From NCBI RefSeq assembly GCF_963678975.1, contig NC_089275.1, positions 32,797,977 through 32,861,976 of the forward strand: a DNA stretch of 64,000 nt, in the 5' to 3' direction. Positions 55,615 to 64,000 of this stretch are shown here, piece by piece. Position numbers and translations under genes: made by a program. The stretch comes from Dysidea avara. Lineage: Eukaryota; Porifera; Demospongiae; Dictyoceratida; Dysideidae. How positions within the stretch are numbered: position 1 is the first letter of the stretch; every line of letters begins with the position of its first letter. The notes below the pieces were generated by a model. It was not told the origin of the DNA, did not search any database, and saw only the letters and a list, made by a program, of their open reading frames with translations.

Positions 55615-57114
55615 TCTATATATAAAGCTAAAAATCTGTCCATCCATCACGCTGCTTGCTCACCAAACTCAGCAAGAATCAATGCAATCAGTGCTGATAA
55701 TGAAACATTCATCCTCCAGCTACTTCAAGTTTAGTATCACGAGTTCACGTGTACTTCTGTTCTTTCTCTGCACTGCGTAGAAAGCCAAGGTGTAGAGAAA
55801 TCTTGAGCAACCTTCCTTTGAAAACCACAGCATAAATTGTTCAAGTGGTAGAAATCCTGACCAGGGTGTTGGAGGTGGTGGGTTCGAAGTCACATGTTGG
55901 CACAGTTATAAACAGTACCCTTTTGTGCACACCTTTTTAAAACTCAATGTTTAGCTCATAGTATCTTGTAAAGCACATTTCGATGCAGATAATTTTAGCA
56001 AAATTAAACACTCATCATCTGGCAACTCGAGTGTTGTTGTGGTAAATCAATACGTGTTTTTGTTTGTTCTTTATAGGGCGAAGAAGGCACTGAAGGATTA
56101 CTGAAAAGTTGAGCTACATTCCTGTCTAAACCACAGACAAAACAACTGTGGTGATTTGCGCACCTCCCTTAACCCCAAGTGATTATAGCCAACCTGGGTT
56201 AAATCCCTGCCTAGGTCATAGCTTTTTTTTTCACTTTTGGGACCTTTTTGATGTACCTTTTCGTTCTATCTGTTCCACACAATTTTTTATCCACCAACTC
56301 TTATGCTTACAGTTTTTTCAGCACTGGCACATAGACTGTCTTACATCACAGGGACTCTTATAGTAGTACTTTTGTGGTAGGGCAGCCAAATTTCCACATA
56401 TTTGCCTACATACTGCTATAGAAAATAAGCAACTTGTATGATTGGGCAGGTACTACTGTGTATCTGAAAAATGATATTAATGGCATCCAAGCAGATACAC
56501 TGAGGAACTGTGTGTGCAATTACTCAACTATTTCACTAATCCTGCTTACATCTTTTCACTCTAGATCTGATCATTAAAGGTCATATAGGACATTTAAAAT
56601 TAGTGATGATGTTTAAATACCTGCATGGGGTTTTGTATGGCAAGAGGTATTAACTACAACATTAAAACTTAAAGTGCATAGCATAGGACAAGTTCTGAAC
56701 CTTTGCTTGCCATGCAATTGCAAATTGTGTTGGCTTTAAATTATGCACAAGTTCATTTCTGCAATGTAGGACACTGATATTTATGCTTGGTTCCCAATGT
56801 ATTATTATGTCACATTAGTTGTCCTGCATGTACAGCAGGTACCAATGCTTTTGTTTGTTCTTTACAGCACGTTGAAGGTACTAGTAGGGAAGACTCACTG
56901 AATAATCGAGCTACATTCCTGTCAAAACCACAAACAAACAACTTTGGTGTTTTGCAGCATTTAATTTCAGGATGGCATAAGTTCTATAAAAGTAACATCA
57001 TTATGCATGCTACATATCTACATGAACAGTGCCGGTGTTTAAATGCTTGGTCTCTGTTACCGACATTAAAACATGTGGAGATGGTCCTGCACATAGGGAA
57101 GGTACCAATGCTAG
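55615..57114 (+). mobile_element. Non-autonomous Helitron, tandem copy 3
   Basis: It starts TCTATATATAAAGC immediately after the CTAG of copy 2 and ends CCTGCACATAGGGAAGG, TACCAATG, CTAG|T. A decayed internal end (CCTGCATGTACAGCAGG then TACCAATGC) lies at about 56823. The direct head-to-tail junction fits rolling-circle read-through or insertion at the previous terminus. Confidence 0.85.
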
Positions 57115-58360
57115 TAACTTTATGTTAGAAACTCTTGGTAGAACTGTAGTAGAATAAATTTGAGCATAATACTTGAAAATAAGCAGCTTGAAAAGAATCA
57201 GATATGAAGTCTGCACCCTCCACCTAATCACTGGCAGGCAAAGAAACACGTGAAGTGTGCCTGCAATCAACCTTGTTTTACTTTGATGGTTGGAAACGTG
57301 GTGCAAAAATCAGAGATTTTCCTTCGTAATTTTCACATGATAGACAACACACAAAGCCACTGAGGCATTGTACTACTGTGGTAGCCATACCTTTTTTCAC
57401 AGTTTGGCTGTTTTGTCTAGATGTGCTTTCAAAACGAGGAGTAAGAACATACCAAATTAAAAAAAGAACTCCAGAATCCAATCTTTAATCTGCCAGCCTG
57501 CCTGACCACAGCTAGAGGCTAAACAATACATTGTATGGCCACCAATAGTATGCCACAACAACTAATTCATCAGTGGAATGTGCCTTTTGGGGTTCCAATG
57601 AATATGTGCCTTCTTTCCTTTTATCTTCAATCATGCCGGTCATCTTCTTCATGCAACAGATCGATATCAACTTTGGATGTCACAAAATTATTTAAAGCCC
57701 TTGCACTTGTAATACTAGTAGACACTTAGTAGATGTCATACCTGTAGCTACACGATAGAATTGACGATGCAACGTTGCGATCTAACTGCACAAATAATCA
57801 TAAAACACATTGGTATGCCCCATAGTAATCTAGCCATACTGATTGTGGTCTATCAGATCAACCACAGCTGTTATTGGTAGCACGTTGAAAAAGACAGTCA
57901 CACGTGTATATCATAGATACTATATATAAACTATAGTTTTAATTAACAGAGGCATAGCCAGGATTTTTTGAAGGGGAGTTCCAACAACAGTATTGAGTTA
58001 CTAGAAGCAGGGATCTGGTGGCACAGCCCCCAGCCGCTGAGAGACTTTCAATATTTAATAAATCAAAACTCAGCAAATTGCTATATTTTATGAAACAGTA
58101 CATTAAGTTTAATGCATATAAGTGCCCCTGGGATGAAGCTTAACAGCTACCATGTGGCATAACACATAGAGACACATATAGACATCTGTAAGTGATAGTT
58201 ATCCCATTGTTATAGGAACCATGAATTCACTGATACAAATGGAATGACTTACAATCAAAATGTAGCTAGCATGGATACATTTTGCATGCCCAAGACATAA
58301 ATTACTGGAGTTCTATATCTTCAAACACTGTACACCATAAGGTCGTGCTCAGTTTTTGCA
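57115..58360. other. Intergenic, no gene supported
   Basis: 57385-57420 holds a half end of the family A MITE (TTTTTTCACAGTTTGGCTG). Otherwise unremarkable. Confidence 0.4.
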
Positions 58361-58593
58361 TTTGTGACCGTATTAGACATAACCAGGCTTCCACACACAT
58401 CCAGTTTTATGACTTTGAAGAACCATAACTCAATGTAGGAGTATGCTATTAGTAACCTGTCATTTCACAATGCTAAGGAAAAATTGTGTCAAGATTTTAG
58501 ACAATTACTTACTTAGTAGTCAAGTTATGATTGGTTAAAGTCAAAGAATTGAATGTGTGTGGAAGCCTGGTTTTGTCAAATTTGGTCACATTT
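58361..58593. mobile_element. Small MITE, TTTGTGACCGTATTAG ends
   Basis: The left end TTTGTGACC...AACCAGGCTTCCACAC has its complement GTGTGGAAGCCTGGTT...GGTCACATTT on the right. About 230 bp, non-coding. The GTGAC ends recall 16584 and 30539. Confidence 0.75.
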
Positions 58594-59368
58594 AATGTTA
58601 GAATGTCTGAAAAACTTCACTAGTGAAGTACCTTAACATATATGGATATTTACATGTATGTTTTATTAGAGAATACGTGACTACTCTATTAGAGTATATA
58701 CTTGACTGCTCTATTAGAGTATATCGATGTTCTATCAATTGTTGTGCTGTTCCAGACACTATCACTCACTCATTTTGTCTGCCGTATTAGGTAGAGTCCT
58801 ACTGTAAACTCAAAAGTCTAAATTTTACAGAGGGGTTCTTGAACCCCTTGGAATCCCCCTTCCCTACCCCCCTGAATAAAGTACAAATCCAAGTAATAAA
58901 AATTAATGAAAGAAGAGATATGAATGCAACACAATTCTGTGGGCAAATACCAACTTTGGCATTGAAGAAAATTGTTCTGACATGCCAATGTAGCACAAAG
59001 CTATGTTATGTACCACCACTCATATATCTCTTGTTTTATCACTTAATTGGATCCTCAATAAGTTTTAAATACACAAAATCTCTGTAACCATAAAATTCCA
59101 TTTTTTTCCTTCATATTCTTGCTCTTGTTTATAATATATGCAATGTGACTCATGATATTTTTGTGTAGGCTGTCTACCAATAATCACAGACATGATGGCA
59201 ATACATTACAAGAGTATTAATCATCCACAAACATAGATCGCAAAATGTGCTTGCTGCCACATAAAAACACAGCCTATAGTAATATGGACTTTGGTATTAA
59301 AAGTTAAGAATACTCATATTCAGTTGGAAAATAGTCAAATTTTAGGCTATACGTACTGCATATATTAT
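58594..59368. other. Intergenic with paired CTCTATTAGAG motifs
   Basis: At 58678-58728 the motif ACT-CTATTAGAGTATAT occurs twice in a row. Nothing else was recognised. Confidence 0.4.
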
Positions 59369-59697
59369 TATCTAAACCAAAACAGCCAAGCTGTAAAAAC
59401 AGAGTGCAGCCCCCAAAAAGGCCAGCAGGGTGAAAAAAGATGTGAAATCAAAGGTGTTGGCCAAGAAATGGCTGTGATGTTAGGTTAATGGCTAAACTTT
59501 TAATAAGGACAATTCAGTGTGTTGCCTCCTCCAAGTTTCACTAGGATTTGGCACCAAATTCACCTGAATTGTTGTTATTAAAATTTTTGTCATTAACCTA
59601 CCATCACAGCCAACACCTTTGATTTCACATCTTTTTTCACCCTGGCCTTTTTGGGGGCCACACTTTCTTTTACAGCTTGGCTGTTTTGGTTTAGATA
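59369..59697. mobile_element. Foldback MITE, family A, copy 4
   Basis: Ends ATCTAAACCAAAACAGCC and GGCTGTTTTGGTTTAGAT. Same internal blocks as the other copies, with one arm partly deleted. It directly abuts the composite element at 59700. Confidence 0.85.
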
Positions 59698-59699
59698 TC

Positions 59700-60885
59700 A
59701 CTTCTTGTATTGCAAGCCACAAAGCCAGCCATAAACTGGCTTTGGTGCTTCCTTTTAACTTGTTTTTTTTTCTTGTTTTTTTTCTTTCTTTCTTTACTGC
59801 AGGGTTTATGGAACAAAAGAAGCAATTGTGTGTATAGCATTTATCTGATTAATATATGCATATTTTACACTGAATAAATTGAATGATTATCACATAAGTA
59901 ATAAGGTGACTTCTTACATAACTGAACTGTAGCTGAAACTCTCATTGTTTGTAGTTGAAGGGTGACTTTTTTCTAGCTGAACTCTCTAAATGGTGATTTG
60001 TTTTCAGCACATATTTTTACAGGGTAATTTGTTTGTAGCTGATCTCTATGCTCTAGTAGAGTATCTTGAACTTGCACTTGCTACAGTGCTAGGGGTGGTG
60101 GCAGGGGGTGCTGGATACCCCGGGATTTAAAAAATAATCTTTAATTATATAAATTTAAAATAAAACAAAACTTGCTACACCAAATTGGATTTCGTGTTAT
60201 AACTCCGTGGCTTTAAGTCTGATTCTTCTACACCATTGAAGAGCCTTTCTAAGATGATTATTCTATCTGTACAGCGATTTTCAAACATTACTCCAAGTGG
60301 TTTTTCTGGTAGGCGTGGCAAGTAGTCGTTTTTATTAGCTAATCTCGATTGCATAATTGTTACACACTGTTGGTCTTTTCATTGTATCTACGTGGTTTTT
60401 AGTTCGATTTCTTTCAAACCACAAAAAGGTTTGAGGTTCAATAGTTAACCTATTCACCCACCGATTTTCAGCTTCTTCCCATAAGTGGTTTACCCTGTAG
60501 GTGTGACAAAATATTGGAGTTATTTTTCGTGAATAATCGCTAATAACTCCTCCACTGTTTATCATATTTAAGCCAAACTTGGAACCAAGATTCACCTTTA
60601 TACTCCCCTTCTGTTTGTCAAATTTCGTGTGAAAAGAGGAAGGAAAAAAAATGCCAATTTTTGAAGTCACAATCTCGGGAAATGCTTGAAGCGATTTTGC
60701 TGAAATTTGTAATGTGGAGTACTGAAATTGGTGGGCGTGTCCACAGCAAAATTGGTTCATTTTGTAAAGACAGCACAGAGCTACGAATGCATGAAAATCA
60801 TGTTTTCTTTCTTCCTGTCAGTATACTCATGGTATTGTGTGCCGGCTTCTTGGGCCACACAACACACTATCATGTGTTGTGATAA
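59700..60885 (+). mobile_element. Composite satellite-bearing element, copy III (most complete short form)
   Basis: The order is a CAAAGCCAGCC...GGCTTTG hairpin (59716-59745), a poly-T tract, a few decayed satellite monomers (59900-60060), ACAGCGATTTTCAAAC, GATTTCTTTCAAACCACAAA, AAATGCCAATTTTTGAAG, GGCTTCTTGGGCCACACAAC and a terminal hairpin ACACACTATCATGTGT ending near 60882. Non-coding. The internal tandem repeats and terminal hairpin recall Helentron/HINE-type elements; that link is inference. Confidence 0.6.
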
Positions 60886-60911
60886 CTTTGGTTATAATGT
60901 TTTTATTTAGA

Positions 60912-63900
60912 ATGTGTTTCAAGATGATCTTTGTCATTATCCTGATGCTAGTGCTCACATACCACTCAACCCAAGCATTTGTAAGCCAGAGGGTTGTAAT
61001 CATTGATCAGAGAGGTTTTAATTCATTAAAATGTTGTACTGGTGATCAAGGATGTCATTGCTCTAATCTTTCTCTTGCTCTTGAGAACATAAAGAATGAT
61101 ACTGAGATTAAGCTATTGTCTGATATATCGTTACAACATGTTACAAAGTTTATGAACATATCAAATGTTACAATAACAGGTAATGATCACACTGTTCAGT
61201 GTAATCATCAAGGTGGTTTAGTGGGTGAGAATATCATCAATATTGTAATACAAGGTGTCACTTGGGATAAGTGTAATGGTATTAAAATTGTTAACTTTTC
61301 GAATACTGGGGTAATCAATTGCACGTTTCAGTATTCTGTAACATCTCCTGCTCTCACACTGGTAGGTCAAGATATGATCTTACTTGTTAACTCTACATTT
61401 TCATATAATGGTGAAGCGGTCCATGTATTTGCACCATCTATAATTGTTAGCAGTTGTACCTTTTATGGAAATGGCCTTGATAAATATCACCATTATGGGA
61501 CATTGTCCATTAATAGTTCATTTGCTTATATTAGTACAGCAGTCACTGTTACAGTAACTGAAACTGTCTTTGGTGGTAATTTTGGTGCTGGTATTATTTG
61601 TGATGGATTCTTTCATAGTCTGATTCAACTAAATGTTAGTTCTGCTACATTTGTCAACAATGCCCATTCTGCTGTCGAACTCCTGAGGTGTCACATGTTC
61701 CTGCTGGGTAGTGTTACCTTTAAATACAACAGTGTCGATAGAGATTTTGAGGTTTCTTCTGGTGGAGCTATTCATTCATCAGATAGTTTGCTGGATGTGT
61801 TTGGGTCTGTCACTTTCTTAAAGAATACTGCTACTAATGGAGGGGGTGCTATTTGCCTGCAATACTCAAATATGACTATTCATCGCGGAATTGTTTTGTT
61901 CTATCAAAACACTGCTTTTAATGGAGGGGCTCTTTCTCTGCTGGATGGTTCAGCACTGCATGTTAATCAAGCTGCTGGTTTTGAATTTGTGAACAATAGT
62001 GCATCTTATTATGGAGGAGGTGTGTATGTAGACATGACTTCTTGGTATGATGACTATGAAAGTGCAACATTATATTATTACAATTTGTTGACTACTTCAA
62101 ATCGATTCCAAAATAACAAAGCCAATAGAAGTGGAAATTATGCATATTTTGATAACTTTGTTAGTTGTACTCCCTGCATTCGCTGTGTTCAGCACAAGGA
62201 GTTATTTTCCTCCACACCTTGCAGTGTAACAATTTTTGATGCATCAGTGAATGCAAATGTATCCAACTCTTCATCCTATGGGGTTACTTTTTTAGCATCT
62301 GACTTGCAGTTTAATGCCATAGTTTTAGACTACTTCAATAATCTTGTAGGGCCATTTGATATTACCTTTACATGTAGTATGGGGTATGGGTTTTGTGGTG
62401 ATTTAAACTATGACCTTCATTGTGATGCTATATTTGACTTCACTTCATTGAAATATACCATCGACAGTATTCGCAGCAATGTCACTTTGATTTCATTTGA
62501 TTCATATTTAAGTTGTTGCCTTACTAATCCTGAGACTTTTACACTTTGTGTATCTTCTAATATAGCAGTTTCTGATGTATCTGTGCAGTGGCAACGACAA
62601 TCAAATGAATGTAATGATATAATGCATTACAGTAACTGTGAATTAGTGTCATGTCAGCATAAAAGTTCATTGCCACCTGGATGTAAGTGTCATGGTAGTG
62701 TCTTAACAATTTCACAAGGTTACTGGTATGACAATGGTTTGTATAACTTTGTAAAATTTTGTCCCATCATTTATTGCGAGTATTTTAACTGGAATGATAT
62801 ACTTTTTGAAGCTTTTCCAGATCGTGATCTTCAGTGCAGAAGTAATAGGTGTGGATATTCTTGTGGAGAATGCAAACATACTTATTCTATCAGTTATGGT
62901 ACAACTGACTGTATTCCATCCAAAGACTGCCTAATGTCTTCAGTTATGCTTAGTTACCTTGTGCTGTTTGTGGTTTCATTCTTTTACTGGTGTCTAGTCA
63001 TCACTTTTATATTTGTGATGTTACATTTCAAGTTTCAAGTTGGTGCAGGATATGCTTTCGGCATAATCTTCTTTTATAGTATACTGGAGCAAGTTTTTAG
63101 CGTGTTTAATCAAGTCTACCAGATATTACCATGTAGTATCAATAGAAACAATAATGTTAATAGTTGTAGTCTACCTTACTACATTTCAAATGTTCTCCCA
63201 TTTTTCTCCAGTATTGGTACTCTGCAACCTCCATTTATTCAGTATCTAAAACTGTGTTTGGGTGAAACAGAAATGATTGATCACAAGTTCTTGGTGTATA
63301 TCCATCCCTTGATTGTGTTCAGCATAGTAGTCACCATCTTTGTGTCAGCTAGAAGGTTTGTATTTGTGGCTCGATATTTTGGAAGATTTGTCAATAGTAG
63401 ATCCATAAGTTTGCTTGTGCTGCTTTCTTATAGTTCTGTTTCTTATACTTCAGTGCAAATGTTAAGACCATTAGCATCTTATCACGATGTCACTAAAATT
63501 TCTTTTGCTGGGTGGAGATCATACTGGTCACCACATATCAAATATTTTCACAGTCGTCATGCAGGCTATGCGACCATAGCAATATTATGTGAAGTAGTAA
63601 TTGGATTTGGTTTCCCTTTCTTACTACTATTCCAGCGATACTTGACTCGTCACCACGATATCAATTTCATGAGCATCAGGCCAATAATAGATCAACTACA
63701 AGCATGTTACAAAAATGAGTGTTACTGGTTTTCCACATACTATCTGATATGTCGACAAATTATCTATGGTGTTGATGTTCTATGTGACATTTCATTTGGA
63801 TTTTGGTTGGCTCAACAACAATTCACTATTGTAAAGCTTATTATACTGTTGATGTTCTGTGTTTTGATTGTGATGATCCACTTGTGGTTTCAGCCTTACA

Positions 63901-64000
63901 GAATAAAAAGTTTAAATATTTTAGATGGCACTATATTGTTAACATTAGTGTGTATGCTTATTAGTAGCTTGGATCTTTCTAGCCAAATGGTTGCTGTAGC
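60912..64000 (+). CDS. PMP-like beta-helix receptor with multi-pass membrane domain (3' partial)
   Basis: The frame is open from ATG 60912 to the window edge (1029 codons) without interruption. Residues 1-24 are a signal peptide (MIFVIILMLVLTYH core). Residues ~30-420 form a repetitive beta-helix-like ectodomain with FLKNTATNGGGAI, FYQNTAFNGGAL and FVNNSASYYGGGV, matching the FxxN...GGA[I/L] pattern of chlamydial PMP repeats. Residues ~415-672 are Cys-rich (CTPCIRCVQ, CGYSCGECKH). From residue ~677 there are at least eight hydrophobic segments, the first around YLVLFVVSFFYWCLVITF. Many NxS/T sites sit in the ectodomain. The topology suggests a surface receptor or adhesion protein; the function is unknown. 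The lack of introns over 3 kb suggests a retrocopy-derived or tandemly expanded family. The 3' end is outside the window. Confidence 0.88.
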   Translation, partial: MCFKMIFVIILMLVLTYHSTQAFVSQRVVIIDQRGFNSLKCCTGDQGCHCSNLSLALENIKNDTEIKLLSDISLQHVTKFMNISNVTITGNDHTVQCNHQGGLVGENIINIVIQGVTWDKCNGIKIVNFSNTGVINCTFQYSVTSPALTLVGQDMILLVNSTFSYNGEAVHVFAPSIIVSSCTFYGNGLDKYHHYGTLSINSSFAYISTAVTVTVTETVFGGNFGAGIICDGFFHSLIQLNVSSATFVNNAHSAVELLRCHMFLLGSVTFKYNSVDRDFEVSSGGAIHSSDSLLDVFGSVTFLKNTATNGGGAICLQYSNMTIHRGIVLFYQNTAFNGGALSLLDGSALHVNQAAGFEFVNNSASYYGGGVYVDMTSWYDDYESATLYYYNLLTTSNRFQNNKANRSGNYAYFDNFVSCTPCIRCVQHKELFSSTPCSVTIFDASVNANVSNSSSYGVTFLASDLQFNAIVLDYFNNLVGPFDITFTCSMGYGFCGDLNYDLHCDAIFDFTSLKYTIDSIRSNVTLISFDSYLSCCLTNPETFTLCVSSNIAVSDVSVQWQRQSNECNDIMHYSNCELVSCQHKSSLPPGCKCHGSVLTISQGYWYDNGLYNFVKFCPIIYCEYFNWNDILFEAFPDRDLQCRSNRCGYSCGECKHTYSISYGTTDCIPSKDCLMSSVMLSYLVLFVVSFFYWCLVITFIFVMLHFKFQVGAGYAFGIIFFYSILEQVFSVFNQVYQILPCSINRNNNVNSCSLPYYISNVLPFFSSIGTLQPPFIQYLKLCLGETEMIDHKFLVYIHPLIVFSIVVTIFVSARRFVFVARYFGRFVNSRSISLLVLLSYSSVSYTSVQMLRPLASYHDVTKISFAGWRSYWSPHIKYFHSRHAGYATIAILCEVVIGFGFPFLLLFQRYLTRHHDINFMSIRPIIDQLQACYKNECYWFSTYYLICRQIIYGVDVLCDISFGFWLAQQQFTIVKLIILLMFCVLIVMIHLWFQPYRIKSLNILDGTILLTLVCMLISSLDLSSQMVAV

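Noticed and set aside
60335-60760. 141-codon minus-strand gene
   Set aside because: It is antisense within the composite repeat; a diverged relative at 23478-23783 is also repeat-borne.

Overview
The window reads as nuclear DNA of a repeat-rich, AT-rich invertebrate, most likely a demosponge. That placement is inferred, not proven. It rests on introns with GT..AG borders (one probably only 54 bp), animal-type TIR domains, a 'PMP-like' beta-helix receptor architecture, and a very dense load of DNA transposons, MITEs, Helitrons and non-LTR elements. Most short open frames here are repeat or microsatellite noise, and I left them out.

Genes. (1) A spliced plus-strand gene runs from about 12.0 to 21.9 kb. 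It has at least eight small exons with consistent phases, encodes a Cys-rich acidic protein and ends in a hydrophobic, GPI-anchor-like tail. (2) A minus-strand, apparently intronless gene at 32.85-35.14 kb encodes two beta-grasp-like repeats, two TIR domains and a SLOG (LOG/DprA-like) domain. It is split by a 1-nt frameshift inside the first TIR. (3) A plus-strand gene starts at 60.91 kb and runs off the right edge. It encodes a signal peptide, a beta-helix ectodomain with PMP-type FxxN/GGAI repeats, a Cys-rich region and a multi-pass membrane domain.

Mobile DNA. A non-LTR retrotransposon with an R2/R4-type endonuclease (RLE) sits inside a (TAG)n microsatellite at 12.3-16.4 kb, within an intron of gene 1. 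A 6.2-kb pogo-like transposon (44300-50485, TA target duplication) carries a DDE transposase gene and a HIRAN plus Ulp1/C48-protease passenger gene. Its transposase is split by a nested 3.1-kb inverted-repeat element (46787-49916) flanked by AGTTCT. Three Helitrons lie head to tail at 52397-57114. Four hAT-type MITEs have 7/8 or 8/8 target duplications. Two Harbinger-type MITEs have TTA duplications. Four copies of a ~320-bp foldback MITE and several TA-flanked MITEs are scattered through the window.

Satellites and large palindromes. 24.0-27.2 kb is a 30-31-bp satellite with 3-mer and 5-mer higher-order repeats. 27.7-29.4 kb is the same satellite inverted, and the family appears to be the core of a dispersed composite element also seen at 3.1-3.8 and 59.7-60.9 kb. 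Large inverted duplications lie at 2.83-3.14, 31.2-32.3 and 38.3-42.2 kb. Paired inverted 21-bp arrays lie at 37.25-37.94 kb.

The two most noteworthy gene-level items are the TIR-TIR-SLOG protein, whose parts recall the bacterial Thoeris signalling pair (ThsB TIR and ThsA SLOG), and the HIRAN-protease cargo of the pogo-like transposon.
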